Origin: Aporrectodea caliginosa
Lineage: Eukaryota; Annelida; Clitellata; Crassiclitellata; Lumbricidae
Reading direction: 5' to 3'
Assembly: GCA_020284085.1 (NCBI GenBank)
Contig: JACEVL010000005.1
Coordinates: 308,501 to 372,500, forward strand
Length of the DNA stretch: 64,000 nt
The position numbers and the translations under genes were made by a program. Below, piece by piece: positions 11,321 through 33,794 of this stretch; positions within the stretch are counted from its first letter, which is position 1, and each line of letters opens with the position of its first letter. The notes beneath the pieces were generated by a model that saw nothing but the letters and a program-made list of their open reading frames with translations, did no database searches and was not told the DNA's origin.

Positions 11321-12649
11321 CTACAATGCAAAATAAATTGGACTCTGAGTTTGGTTTATGTGACTTTGTCAGTGAGAACTGGGCCTTTCTCAAATATATC
11401 CAGGACCAAGAACTTTAAGCGCCATGTGTGCAGCCTTTTGCTGATCAAACTTGACTGGTCTTAGAGATTGCCTTGGTCAACCTGAATACCGAAACCCTAA
11501 AGCGCTGAAAATACACAAAAGCCTGGCTTCCAGAAAACAGTTTACAGAAAGCGGCCAACTCCCGAAAGCTATTGAGAGTGTAAACATGACATAGACTTAG
11601 CGTCACCTTGATGTATTTCGATTCACATGTTTATTTGTTAATTATATTCATTCGGGTCGGACTTAGAAAATCAATTTCATGGATCCGGCCGAAATTCGTT
11701 TCGGGGATTCGGCCTGCACCCGAGATTGCCTTGGCCATACCACTTAGATCTTATGACTTACTAACTTTGGTCTAGAACGTGGGGGTACAAATATTGCAGT
11801 TTCCCCTTCACGACTATTTAATAATTATAACTGCGTTGTGTATGACCATGCTCAATAATAATAAATAAATAATAATAAATAGCAACAATGAAGATGACAA
11901 TGATGATGATGACTATGTATGCACTGTAAATGTCTTGAATCTTGAAGGCTCACAACAAAGTTCGTCCTCCAAAAAAATAACAACGGATTATTGATGATGC
12001 TCCTCTTGAGGGCTCAAATGAAGGTCTTCCGCCAAGAAAATAACATTGGGTATGTTACTGGCCACCCCAAAACTATGCCCATGCTTACTACGACGTGACT
12101 TGCATCTATGTATGTGACCTACTAGCCACAATCTATGCCTAATGTCATTTGCAGCCAAATGAATGATCGCTGAAGAAAACACAAGTTTACTTATGTCTAA
12201 CCTACTTATGTACTAGCTCGCACTCGCACATTTAACAGTGAATGCAAGAATCCCATGATCGTTTCGTCAAACGATTCCTTACGGTGTCATTACTATACAG
12301 TCAATGTCAGCGTACTATGATGCTGGCTTTGTTTTCCCAATAAAATATATTACCGTTAGGGATGCTTTCTGTTACAGACGTCATGTTTGCATAACAGTGA
12401 CTTATGTCACATACAAACAACGCAGAAGTAGATAGACAAATTATATTAGCAACCTGAGTCTATTATATAACTGCGAGTTAGAAAATAAACAAATCACACG
12501 AGGTCCAATGGCGCCATGGTTGTCCCGCCATGTGGAAATACGTTGCCCACACTTTGCTTCACAAGTAGCCCATCAGAAGCCTAAGGGCATTGCATTGGTA
12601 GATTGCGTGACTCGATTGTGGAACTAATTTATAATTTCCAGTTAATTTG

Positions 12650-12905
12650 TCGTGGAGTCTCTTCTCAGCGGCTGACCGTTTGAATGAGTGCCACGACGTG
12701 TTAGGTTCCAGTAGGCCTACGAACTCCGGAGTCGGACTGGGACTCCTACACCACCGCTGCCCTTTAAGCTCCTCATGTACTTACGGACCTTGCTAGCCCG
12801 AGATTTAAATCGCTGAAATAACCACCTTCGAGAATCGAACTACGATCCTCACGCTCTCTAACACAGAGGAGTATGGGACGCTCTATCCAGCGGGCCAGCG
12901 TTAAT
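12650..12905 (-). mobile_element. tRNA-derived SINE, copy 1
   Basis: On the minus strand this shares several blocks with 15735-15929: 'tgtgttagagagcgtgagg', a B-box-like GTAGTTCGATTCTCGAAGGTG, a tract matching 'tctcgggctagc', and 'ccgtttgaatg'. Two diverged copies in opposite orientation with a tRNA-like head support a SINE family. Boundaries are approximate. Confidence 0.6.
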
Positions 12906-13021
12906 CCATAATTTGGGCTATAGAACATATCAGTAACGATTCGGTGGTCGTCTGAAATATAACCCTGCCAGCATTATCATGAACATTAGATGGGACCATA
13001 TATGGGTCATAATTATATGGG

Positions 13022-13195
13022 TCCCATCAGGGTGAGAATTCCCGGGGGTTGGGGGGTTCAACCCCCTAGTCATTTCTAGGATCCCATAGTAGGCCTAAAC
13101 TCTAGGCCTACACTTCACACCCAAACTGCAAAAAAAATTAACGCCTAACCCCGCCCCCCACGACCCGTTATTTTTTACAATTCCCATACTGGGTC
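13022..13195 (+). repeat. Dispersed repeat family copy 3
   Basis: Best-preserved copy of the family also at 1-150 and 2868-3180. It starts 'gggtgagaattcccggggg' and ends 'ttacaattcccatactgg'. It interrupts a short sequence rich in 'atatgggtcc' repeats (12990-13022 and 13195-13215), which suggests insertion into an older repeat. Confidence 0.55.
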
Positions 13196-14479
13196 CAGGG
13201 TCCTATATGGGTATGCTGACAGGGCAATTGCCTATCAATTATTCCAGTACGTGGTTCGAGCTTGTCGCGATGTCAGCTAGAGGCCTAGAGATATAGAGTT
13301 CTGTTTGAGTTCTGTTTGGCAAAGGTGGGGCAACGGCGCCAGCTCAATGACATCCAGTTTTTGTGATGTATGAAGAAAATAGTTATAATCGTATATAAAT
13401 AAAATACAGCCCGTAAAAACAAAGTTTTTACTATATCCATCTAGTATCCTATAACGTGTACTCTGAAAATAGTCCGCGTTCATTTTACAACATAGCGTGC
13501 GTTTAATGAGGCAGCGCCTTTTTGTTGCGGCCAATGGCAACGCTGGCCAATGGCAACGCTGCGTATCGGAAAAGGGGATTCCCCCGATTCGAAAAGTTTA
13601 GTCCCCGATTCTATAAGCTAGCCTTTTTGGGGGAGCTGAAATTTTTATAGAATGAAGTGTCTGCGAGGGCGAGTCTATCTGCCAAGTTTCACGACGATTG
13701 AATGATTGTAATAAGTGATCGAATTAGTCGGCGCAAGATTTGACTTTTTAGCCTGTGGCTCAAGAAAGCAAGCAAGCAAGCAAGATTGCAAGATTTCCGC
13801 AAGTTAAACTAGATGGATAAAAATAATATAATAGGCCTATATAGAACTGTTCGCTGTAGGGCAAAAGATGGTGCTCTAGAAATAGACCTGTAGTCATAAG
13901 CCTGTATGTCCAACAGCGTTAGGCTAACTATATAGCCTAGACCGACAGCTGACGGGGAGTGGGCCAAGGCAACATCTGCAAAAGGTGATCGAGACGCTCC
14001 TATACAGAGCCCATAACGACGCAGCCAAGTTTAATTAGTCCGATTTGCGTAATACCTTAAATTGTTCTGCATTATTGTATGCTGAGCGTTAATCATCTCC
14101 TAGCAACGCTACCAATCAATTAGGCTATTGTTGTAATCACGCTAGCTATAAAAAAATATTAGTTGCATTTACGGCAAATATTAAGGGACTTCGACGGCTG
14201 GTTTCGATACTTGAGACAATTCATTACCCTTCAAAACAAAAAGGTAAAACCGTGTAACAGTTCAGATTAGACCGTTAGAATGCGCAGCCGCAAAAGACCG
14301 CTCGAGTAATGCTATGTAGTTATAACTATTTATTAGGCCTACTACGCCTGTGTGCAATACATGTAGGCTATAAGCATAGGCCCTACTATAGGCCGTATAC
14401 TAGAGTAGCCTGGGACAATATAATTAGGCCTATGATATACTTGGCAAACACCTAAATGGCCCTCCCTGACAAGAACTGC

Positions 14480-14670
14480 CTACCTCCCTCCCTCCCTCCT
14501 TTCCTCCCTCCATCCCTCCCTCCTTTATCTTTCTCTGTATCTGCCTGTCTGTCTGCCTGTCTGTCTGTCTGCCTGTCTGCCTGCCTGCCTGGCTGTCTGC
14601 CTGTCTGTCTGTCTGCCTGTCTGTCTGTCTGTCTGCCTGTCTGTCTGTCTCGCTGGCTGGCTGTCTGCAT
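14480..14670 (+). repeat. (CTCC)n followed by (CTGTCTGC)n microsatellite
   Basis: A pure pyrimidine-biased compound microsatellite. Long frames reading Leu-Pro-Pro-Ser or Cys-Leu-Ser through it are artefacts. It lies about 185 bases upstream of the TEKT3 start. Confidence 0.95.
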
Positions 14671-14854
14671 AATATAGAGGCTATAATTTTATAGGCTACT
14701 ATTATATATACGGAAGGGAACTCCCAATAGCGCCGGGTGACAATCAAGTGTCCTCTCTCTTCAAACGAAGCGATGCTTCCTTCTTCTCACAGTCCGTTAA
14801 TTGTTCTTTCTGCAGAAAGACAGACCCCCGCGCGCACCGAATAAGCCCACAGCC

Positions 14855-23863
<9,009 letters not shown>

Positions 23864-23964
23864 TGACTAGACCCACAATGATTTTATTGCCTTTCAGCAT
23901 AGAAGGGTATTGTCAAACAGTACTTTCCATGTTATTATATGGTTGAAATATATACCAACGTTTA

Positions 23965-23970
23965 AATAAA
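23965..23970 (+). terminator. TEKT3 polyadenylation signal
   Basis: AATAAA about 100 bases after the TEKT3 stop. It is kept in the 48.7-kb exon copy (near 48995) and mutated to 'gataaaaac' in the 58.6-kb copy. Confidence 0.6.
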
Positions 23971-25157
23971 ACTGAGCTTTTCATTTGAACCAGTTACATA
24001 TCAATTACCCTAATACACAATTATTTATGAGTTTCAAACAATGTTATCAAATACAACAGTTTGTCTAAGTTATGGTACCATCACAGCTATCTCTATCTAG
24101 TATGCACGTTAAGTAATAAGCCCTGACATATGCTCCTAAACATTTTACCATAAATAGTATAAAAAATTTCACATGCTACCATATCATTATGCATAATACT
24201 TAAACACACAAGCTTGAATGTTCCAAAAATAACCATAAACATAGCAATGTCATAAAAATGTAGTGTCAATATCCTGAAACAGTATAGTGTAAATATCATG
24301 CAGAATAAGCAGTATTAAAGCCCTAAGATTTAGGCTGTGTTTTAATCACGGTTGCTTGGCAATACAGAATCCATGAAGCACATTAAGATCTATTGCACCC
24401 TTTCTTCACATTCCTGCCGAATTTTTTCCCAGTAAGATATGTAAAGCTAGATGTGTAATGGAACGCCGCCCTGAGTGAATAATGTATTAATAAATGTACA
24501 TAAATAATTCACTTTAAGCTTGTACTAAACAGCGATGCAAGCAATTAGAAAGTTCCACACTAGTCTACATTACGAAAGTGCACCCAAATGGAGAAATTCA
24601 CAGGGCATCAAACCTAATGCAGTTGGTTTCTGCATATGACAAATAACAAGTTTGAGAAAGAATACTTTATAGCTGTTACAGTAACTGTTGTGTTGAGTTG
24701 AACTAAGCTATATTAAATTTTAATATAAAATCCGATAATTGATTATAATAAAGGAAAATATTTTGCAAAGTTGTCTTATGTATTCTACGTTTAATCAGTT
24801 GAAATTACGTAGATGTATAGGCCCAATTATGGTTCATTGTTGAATAGCCTCAAGAGACGCTCACAGTCTCCAAACTATGTTTCTTTAACAACCCCAACTT
24901 TTATCATATGTGACCTCTTGCGCTATGACAACGAGAATTGATTGAATAAACGAATATACATAATTGACCATTCCATATACCGCTATAAACGAATATACAT
25001 AACAGATCATCCCATGTATACCACTACTATACAATTGACAATGCTATGCAAGAGATGAGCCAAATCAAATTCGTAAGTGAGCCTTGGTCATATGGTTTGT
25101 GTTAACTGTGACCACCGAATTTTGTAGACTAGCTACATTATTCGATGCTGTCAACAA
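23971..25157. other. Convergent intergenic region between TEKT3 and MINPP1 copy A
   Basis: No gene. The sequence is AT-rich and clearly related to 49000-50140 and 58980-60166, the same interval in modules B and C. Near 24950-25020 it has two copies of the 'ataccgctataaacgaatatacataac' type unit that is expanded at 49742-49950. Confidence 0.7.
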
Positions 25158-26203
25158 TTAGGCAGAACCTGTCATGGAACACATTTCCTTGAAGTTACAA
25201 TGGTCAATGAACTGCGCATAGTATTTTCTCAGAGCATCATACGAACACATACTCTGAGCACACACATGAGGCATTGGTACTGGTTGCTCGTTGTACAACA
25301 CCTGAACCATGTATCCGTTGTTAGTGGTTGATGCAACAGTTCCTGTCGATTGGCACTTGTACAACGCAAATCCCACGTTGGCAGAAAATGAAGAGATCTT
25401 GCTACCCTTGAATGCCCTCTGGCGCTGCTTATCGAAGTTGTCTGCTCGGAGTGGCTCGCCGTCTTTGAAGAGGCCAAGCAGTGCTGTCAGTGGTAAGAGT
25501 GTCTCCGCGTGTCCAAAGTAAAACACCCCTTTCTTTGCTCTAAGCATTAAAAGAGTTAATAAATTCAGAAATAATAATATTTATACTCTATTATACAAAG
25601 CACCATCACACATTCATAAGCTTTAAGTTTCAAACTGGTTAAGTACACAGTGTTGTCGATGTAGATTTTAATACAAGAAAAATTATAATATTCTGAAGCA
25701 TTTGCTTTTTCATACATATTACTAGGCTATACCAATAGGCCTATCTCACAGGTGCATTGACACGATCGAAGTTTTAATTTCTACGTTGTTTCTAAAGCCT
25801 TACTTACATCAGTGAAAAGAGCAAATGTAATTAAAATGCTATTCACAGTAAAATTGAATTCACAGTAGAATAATAGATGTGAAACTGATTATGAGACATG
25901 ACAATACAATGCAAGGTATGTCGAGGTTAGTGATTGACATGTAAGGTAAATGATCACAAATCATTCAGTGAGTAGTGTGGGGTTAGGCACCTACCTGCAC
26001 TAGCATCTAAACCCACATCTGGGTAGGGAGACGAAACCCCCACTCTCCGAATTTTCGTATTACAGGCCGTTATTATTATCCCAAATCAACAACTGCCCAT
26101 CCCACTTCTGGCAACCGTGGGAGATCGTTCTCCCAACCCCCCATTGCTAGACGCCTCTGCCTACATGTTTATTGATAACAGGCATGATATATTATGTAAT
26201 TAC

Positions 26204-26217
26204 TGTGTGTGTGTGTA

Positions 26218-26259
<42 letters not shown>
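26204..26259 (+). repeat. (GT)n microsatellite
   Basis: Dinucleotide run in MINPP1-A intron 3. Modules B (about 52200-52245) and C (about 62805-62820) carry shorter GT runs at the same place. Confidence 0.95.
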
Positions 26260-26534
26260 TATGCAAATGAGTTTATGAGTTTATGAGACCTACTTTCTCC
26301 ACTGATAACATCATCCATATGACGAAATATATCAACCAACAGAGGACAGCTTATTTGATAGTTGATAGGATATCCGTAAGCAATCTTCCAATAGAGCTAA
26401 AATTCAAAGTGAGATTAAAAGCTTAACTCAACACCAGATAATAAGTCCCAAACAGCGTAACAATTTCAAGGACGATAGAAATGCAGAAACTGCAACCACT
26501 TCTCATTTACACATAATGCATAAAAGTAATATAG

Positions 26535-27055
26535 GATAATAAAAAAGTTGTAATTTTTCATGCGAGGGTTGACCGCGTCATGCACAGTCATTCACCATTG
26601 TTGTCGGTTCGCAACCTTCCTCATCAGTTTCGCCACTGAAAGTTCAGCCCATGTTTTAGTGTTATCCATCCAATTCATTTTGGTCTTCCTCGTGCACGAG
26701 AGCCTGGTAGTGTGCCTTGAATTATCTCCTTCTCTAAGCATCTCTCTTCTTTCCTCATGATGTGTCCGTAGTACGCGAGCTTCAATTTCTTCCCAGATTT
26801 AAGTAGATTCCTCTCTACACCAGCAGTTTCAAGAACCCATTCATTTGTCTTTGTAGCGGTCCATGGCATTCGAAGTACAAGTCTCAAACATTTCATCTTA
26901 AATGCATCTATTCTTGTCTCCTCAGTCTTCCTCAAAGTCCAAATTTAAAAACCCATACAATCATAACAACTGGCCACACTAACGTCTTCAAGAGTCGCAA
27001 TTTTTGACAATTGTTAAGCCATGATTCCGCCATAATATCTTCTTGAGTCCAGTCA
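26535..27055 (-). mobile_element. Non-LTR retrotransposon fragment, C-terminal part
   Basis: Minus-strand frame with RKTEETRIDAFKMKCLRLV, ETAGVERNLLKSGKKLKLAY, YGHIMRKEERCLEKEIIQG and SRARGRP, the familiar C-terminal region of reverse-transcriptase-bearing LINEs. It continues past a frameshift to the 'NWMD' region at about 26670. Its missing N-terminal part may be the fragment at 36125-36600. It lies in MINPP1-A intron 2. Confidence 0.8.
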
Positions 27056-27099
27056 GTGGCGTAACCAAGGTTTCCCAAAAATTACGTATACTTTCGAGG

Positions 27100-30000
27100 T
27101 CTGTCAGTGCCTTAAGAAAGGCGACATCATCCAGCGCCTCTTCACAGGCGAGATCGTTAAGCGCCTCTTCACAAATCACAAGCGAGATCTCTCAGCGCCT
27201 CTTTACAGACGAGATCTTTCAGCGCTTCTTCACAGGCGAAATCTTTCAGCGCCTCTTCACAGGCAAGATCTCTTAGCGCTTCTTCACAGTCGATATCTTT
27301 CATGGCCTCTTCACAGGCTAGATCTCTCAGCGCTTCTTCACAGGCGAGATCTCTTAGCGCCTCTTTACAGACGAGATCTTTCAGCGCTTCTTCACAGGCG
27401 AAATCTTTCAGCGCATCTTCAAAGGCGAGAGCTTTCATAGCCTCTTCACAGGCGAGATCATTCAGCCCCTCTTCACAGGCGAGATCTTCTAGCGCCTCTT
27501 CACAGGTGAGATATTCAGGCATCTTCACAGGCGAGGTCTGTCAGTGCCTTAAGAAAGGCGACATCATCCAACGCCTCTTCACAGATAAGATCTTTCAGGC
27601 CTCTTCATAGGTGAGGTCTGTCAGTGCCTTAAGAAAGGCGACATCATCCAGCGCCTCTTCACAGATGAGATCTTTCAGCCCCTCTTCACCGGCGAGATCT
27701 TTCAGCGCCTCTTCACAGATGAAATCTCTCAGCGCCTCTTCACAGATGAGATCTCTCAGCGCCTCTTCATAATCGAGGTTGTCAGTGCCTTTAGAAAGGC
27801 GACATCATCCAGCACCTCTTCACAAATGAGATCTTTCAGGCCTCTTCATAGGCGAGATCTTTCCGGGTCTCGTCATAGGCGAGATCTTTCAGCGTCTCTT
27901 CATAGGCGAGGTCTGTCAGTGCCTTAATAAAGGCGACATCATCCAGCGCCTCTTCACAGATGAGATCTTTCAGCGCCTCTTCATAGGCGAGGTCTGTCAG
28001 TGCCTTTAGAGAGGCGACATCATCCAGCGCCTCTTCACAGATGAGGTCTTTCAGCGCCTCTTCACAGGCGAGATCTTTCCGGCCTCTTCACAGATGAGAT
28101 CTTTTAGCGCCTCTTCACAGGCGAGATCTTTCAGGCCTCTTCATAGGCGAGGTCTGTCAGTGCCTTTAGAAAGGCGACATCATCCAGCGCCTTTTCACAT
28201 ATGAGATCGTTCAGGCCTCTTCATAGGCGAGATCTTTCAGGCCTCTTCACATATGAGGTCTTTCAGCGCCTCTTCACAGGCGAGATCTTTCAGCGCCTCT
28301 TCACAGATGAGATCTTTTAGCGCCTCTTCACAGGCGAGATCTTTCAGGCCTCTTCATAGGTGAGGTCTGTCAGTGCCTTTAGGAAGGCGACATCATCCAG
28401 CGCCTCTTCACATACGAGATCTTTCAGGCCTCTTCATAGGCGAGGTCTGTCAGTGCCTCTTAGAAAGGCGACATCATCCAGCGCCTCTTCACAGATGAGA
28501 TCTTTCAGGCCTCTTCATAGGCGAAGTCTGTCAGTGCCTTTAGAAAGGCGACATCATCCAGCACCTCTTTACAGACGAAATCTTTCAGCGTCTCTTCATA
28601 GGCGAGGTCTGTCAGTGCCTTAAGAAAGGCGACATCATCCAGCGCCTCTTCACAGATGAGGTCTTTCAGCGCATCTTCACAGGCGAGATCTTTCAGGCCT
28701 CTTCACAGATGAGATCTTTTAGCGCCTCTTCACAGGCGAGATCTTTCAGGCCTCTTCACAGATGAGATCTTTCAGCGCCTCTTCACAGGCGAGGTCTGTC
28801 AGTGCCTTGAGCAAGGCGACATCATCTCAGCGCCTTCTTCAGCGCCTCTTCAGATGAGATCTTTCAGCGCCTCTTCACAGACGAGATCTTTCAGCGCCTC
28901 TTCACAGACGAGATCTTTCAGCGCCTCTTCACAGGCGAGATCTTTCAGCGCCTCTTCATAGGCGAAGTCTGTCAGTGCCTTTAGAAAGGCGACATCATCC
29001 AGCACCTCTTCACTGATGAGATCTTTCCGGCCTCTTCACAGATGAGATCTTTCAGCGTCTCTTCACAGGCGAGGTCTGTCAGTGCCTTTAGAAAGGCGAC
29101 ATCATCGAGCGCCTCTTCACAGACGAGAGATCTTCCAGCGCCTCTTCACAGACGAGATTTTCAGCGCCTCTTCACAGACGAGATCTTTCAGGCCTCTTCA
29201 TAGGCGAGATCTTTCAGCGCCTCTTCATAGGCGAGGTCTGTCAGTGCCTTAAGATAGGCGACATCATCCAGCGCCTCTTCACAGACGAGATCTTTCAGCG
29301 CCTCTTCACAGGCGAGATCTTTCAGCGCGCCTCTTCACAGGCGAGATCTTTCAGCGCCTCTTCACAGGCGAGATCTTTCAGCGCCTCTTCATAGGCGAAG
29401 TCTGTCAGCGCCTCTTCAAAGGCGACATCTTTCCAGCGCCTCTTCACAGGCGAGATCTTTCAGCGCCTCTTCATAGGCGAGATCTGTCAGTGCCTTTTCA
29501 AAGGCGACATCATTCAGCGCCTCTTTACAGACGAGATCTTTCAGCGTCTCTTCATAGGCGAGGTCTGTCAGTGCCTTAAGAAAGGCGACATCATCCAGCG
29601 CCTCTTCACAGATGAGGTCTTTCAGCGCCTCTTCACAGGCGAGATCTTTCCGGCCTCTTCACAGATGAGATCTTTCAGCGCCTCTTCACAGGCGAGATCT
29701 TTCAGCGCCTCTTCACAGGCGAGATCTTTCAGCGCCGCTTCACAGGCGAGATCTGTCAGTGCCTTGAGCAAGGCGACATCATTCAGCGCCTCTTCACAGA
29801 TGAGGTCTTTCAGCGCATCTTCACAGGCGAGATCTTTCAGCGCCTCTTCACAGATGAGATCTTTCAGCGCCTCTTCACAGGCGAGATCTTTCAGCGCCTC
29901 TTCACAGATGAGATCTTTCAGCGCCGCTTCACAGGCGAGGTCTGTCAGCGCCTCTTCACAGCAAGGCGACATCATCTAGCGCCTCTTCAGAGATGAGATC

Positions 30001-32990
30001 TTTCAGCGCCTCTTCACAGACGAGATCTTTCAGCGCCTCTTCACAGACGAGATCTTTCAGCGCCTCTTCACAGACGAAGTCTGTCAGTGCCATTCACAGG
30101 CGACATCATCCAGCACCTCTTCACAGACGAGATCTTTCCGCCTCTTCACAGATGAGATCTTTCAGCGCCTCTTCACAGGCGAGGTCTGTCAGTGCCTTTA
30201 GAAAAGCGACATCATCAGCGCCTCTTCACAGAGCGAGATCTTCCAGCGCCTCTTCACAGGCGAGATTTTCAGCGCCTCTTCACAGACGAGATCTTTCAAC
30301 GCCTCTTCATAAGCGACATCATCCAGCGCCTCTTCACAGACGAGATCTTTCAGCGCCTCTTCACAGGCGAGATCTGTCAGCGCCTTCTTCACAGGCGAGA
30401 TCTTTCAGCGCCTCTTCACAGATGAGATCTTTTAGCGCCTCTTCACAGACGAGATCTTTCAGGCCTCTTCACAGATGAGATCTTTCAGCGCCGCTTCACA
30501 GGCGAGGTCTGTCAGCGCCTTGAGCAAGGCGACATCATCTAGAGCCTCTTCAGAGATGAGATCTTTCAGCGCCTCTTCACAGACGAGATCTTTTCAGCGC
30601 CTCTACGAGACGAGATCTTTCAGCGCCTCTTCATAGACGAGATCTTTCAGCGCCTCTTCATAGGCGAAGTCTGTCAGTGCCTTTAGAAAGGCGACATCAT
30701 CCAGCACCTCTTCACTTATGAGATCTTTCCGGTCCTCTTCACAGATAAGATCTTTCAGCGCCTCTTCACAGGTGAGGTCTGTCAGTGCCTTTAGAAAGGC
30801 GATCATCTCTTCGAGAGCGCCTCTTCACAAGCGAGATCTTTCAGCGCCTCTTCACAGACGAGATCTTTCAGCAGGCCTCTTCATAGGCGACATCTTCTTC
30901 ACAGACAGATCTTTCAGCGCTCTTCACCACAGGCGAGATCTTTCAGCGCCTCTTCATAAGGCGACATCATTCAGCGCCTCTTCACAGACGAGATCTTTTC
31001 AGCGCCTCTTCACAGACGAGATCTTTCAGGCCTCTTCACAGATGAGATCTATCAGCGCCGCTTCACAGGCGAGGTCTTTCAGCGCCTTGAGCAAGGCGAT
31101 CATCTAGAGCCTCTTCAGAGATGAGATGCTTCGCCTCTTCACAGACGAGATCTCTTCACAGCGCCTCTTCACAGACGAGATCTTTCAGCGCCTCTTCACA
31201 GGCGAGATCTGTCAGCGCCTCTTCACAGGCGAGATCTTTCAGCGCCTCTTCACAGACGAGATATTAATCAGCGCCTCTTCATAGGCGAGATCTTTCAGCG
31301 CCTCTTCACAGACGAGATCTTTCAGCGCCTCTTCACAGACGAGTCTGTCAGTTTCTAGCGCATCTAGAGCCTCTTCACAGGCGAGATCTATCATGCGCCT
31401 TTCACAGGCGAGGTCTTCAGTGCCTTAAGAACGAGATCTTTCAGCGCCTCTTCACAGATGAGATCTTTCAGCGCCTCTTCACAGGCGAGGTCTGTCTGCC
31501 TTCCACAGGCGACATCATCCAGCGCCTCTTCACATGAGATCTTTCAGCGATCTTTCACAGCGATCTTTCAGCGCCTCTTCACATATGAGATCTTTCAGCG
31601 CCTCTTCACAGGCGAGGTCCGTCAGTGCCTTGAGCAAGGCGACATCGTCTAGAGCCTCTTCACAGATGAGAGACCTTTCAGCGCCTCTTCACAGGCGAGG
31701 TCTGGCAGATGTGCCTTTAGAAAGGCGACATCATCCAGCGCCTCTCCACAGACGAGATCTTTCAGCGCCTCTTCACAGGCGAGACCTTTCAGCGCCTCTT
31801 CATAGGCGAGGTCTGTCAGTGCCTTAAGAAAGGCGACATCATCCAGCGCCTCTTCACAGATGAGATCTTTCAGCGCGCCTCTTCGCCGGCGAGATCTTTC
31901 GGCGCCTCTTCACAGAGATCTTTCTGCGCCTCTTCGCAGGCGAAGTCTTTCAGCGCGCTTCACAGGCGAGATCTTTCCAGCGCCTCTTCATAGTCGAGGT
32001 CTGTCAGCGCCTCTTCACAGGCGACATCATCCAGCACCTCTTTCACAGACGAGATCTTTCAGCGCCTCTTCATAGCAGAGATCTTTCAGCGCCTCTTCAC
32101 AGGTCGAGGTCTGTCAGTGCCTTAAGCAAAGGCGACATCATCCAGCGCTTCTTCACAGATGAGGTCTTTCAGCGCCTCTTCATAGGCGAGGTCTGTCCGT
32201 TCCTCTACACAGATGAGACATCGTCCAGCGCCTCTTCACATATATGAGGTCTTTCAGCGCCTCTTCATAGGCGAGATCTTTCCGGCCTCTTCACATATGA
32301 GATCTTTCAGCGCCTCTTCACAGGCGAGGGTCCGTCAGTGCCTTGAGCAAGGCGACATCGTCTAGAGCCTCTTCACAGATGACACCTTTCAGCGCCGCTT
32401 CACAGGCGAGGTCTGTCAGCGCCTCTTCACAGGCGAGATCTTTCAGCGCCTCTTCACACTGCAGACGAGAGATCTTTCCGCGACTCTTCATAGGCGAGAT
32501 CTTTCAGCGCCTCTTCATAGGCGAGGTCTGTCAGTGCCTTAAGAGAGATGAGCGACATCATCCAGCGCCTCTTCAATGACGAAATCTTTCTTTCAGCGCC
32601 TCTTCACAGGCGAGATCTTTCAGCGCCTCTTCGCACAGGCGAGATGTTTTCTACGCCTCTTCATAGGCGAGATCTTTCAGCGCCTCTTCATGGGCGAGAT
32701 CTTTCAGCGCCTCTTCATAGTCGAGGTCTGTCAGTGCCTTTAGAAAGGCGACATCATCCAGCGCCTCGTCACAGACGAGATCTTTCAGCGCGTCTTCATA
32801 GGCGGAGGTCTTTCAGCGCCTCTTCATAGTCGAGGTCTCGTTCCAGAAAGGCGACATCATCCAGCGCTTCTTCACAGATGAGGTCTTTCAGCGCCTCTTC
32901 ACAGGCGAGGTCTTCCGGCCTCTACACAGATGAGATCTTTCTTCGCCTCTTCACAGGCGAGATCTTTCTGCGCCTCTTCAAAGGTCGAAA
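27100..32990. repeat. 5.9-kb minisatellite of 27-bp units
   Basis: The basic unit is 27 bp, 'cagcgcctcttcacaggcg' plus 'agatcttt', with 'cataggcg', 'cagatgag' and 'cagacgag' variants. A longer variant unit with 'gtctgtcagtgcc' and 'aaggcgacatcatc' is inserted every few units, giving a loose higher-order repeat. As 27 is a multiple of three, frames stay open for 100-160 codons on both strands (SASSQARSF on plus, CEEALKDLA on minus), broken by indels. These are not counted as genes. The array is in MINPP1-A intron 2. It becomes more irregular in its last 2 kb. Confidence 0.95.
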
Positions 32991-33314
32991 CATGATCTCT
33001 CATTTATCAAACAGAAAAGCAGTCAAAATTCGCAAATTTTAGCCAAAATTCGCAAATTATAGCAACAAAATCGCAAATCTGCTATCTTTGGACCCACGGA
33101 CCTACAGTATTACCCTACCACAAGAAAGCTGTGTGGACAATGAGTTAATGACGATGACGTCATCAACAATTAGGCGGGCGGAAATACCGTCTATACGATA
33201 ATTATTATCGCATCGATCGAAAGAGTTCAGAATCTCTTTTAATAAAACGCTCTGCTTTAGACGTGTTGATAATAATAATAATAATAATAATAACAATATT
33301 ATTACTAATACTGG

Positions 33315-33415
<101 letters not shown>

Positions 33416-33794
33416 GTGGAGCGTAACTAGGTCTTCCATAAAATTACGCACTTTTGCAAGAACTCTTCCTGAAAGGGTCTGGGGAGGGGAGGGGGCTGTT
33501 CAAAAATTTTTCATTTAGGGGTTTGTTTTGGTGCATTTTCCATACCAACTTTTGATTCAAAAGTAATAACATTTTACATAAGTTCTTTTGGAAAATTATT
33601 ATAATTTCATAATTTGATTTTTTAAAATGCGGTTTCCCAGCTACTGCAAAGTCCCAGCATTCAATAGACTAGACAAAACAGACAGACTCAACTCAAAGCA
33701 ATTAACTTAAAGCATAAGAAAATAAATTTATTTGTTGGTTTTGTAATGGTCCATTTTGGAGACAATCTTTTTTGGTTAAAAGAAATAACATTTT

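Larger units (their letters stand above)
11321..14854. other. Divergent intergenic region between NUBP1 and TEKT3
   Basis: No protein-coding exon could be supported. It holds two SINE or dispersed repeat copies (12650-12905, 13022-13195), an (AAGC)n-like short run near 13770, and the pyrimidine-rich microsatellite at 14480-14670. The region should contain the promoters of both flanking genes and the missing NUBP1 first exon. A strong acceptor-like 'ttctttctgcag' ends at 14814, 40 bases before the TEKT3 ATG, suggesting an upstream non-coding TEKT3 exon. Confidence 0.5.

Noticed and set aside
11988..12182. Minus-strand frame MFSSAIIHLAAND as the missing NUBP1 first exon
   Set aside because: No similarity to the NUBP1 N-terminus and no donor in the needed phase.
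12500..12520. Strong-context ATG on the minus strand near 12516 as the NUBP1 start
   Set aside because: The frame (MAPLDLV, stop) offers a GT only in phase 0, whereas the next exon needs one base from its predecessor.
29622..30478. Long frames (SASSQARSF and CEEALKDLA repeats) as real proteins
   Set aside because: They are produced by the 27-bp unit on both strands, broken repeatedly by indels, and lie within an intron.
27100..32990. CRISPR-like array
   Set aside because: Units are contiguous without unique spacers, and the DNA is clearly eukaryotic.
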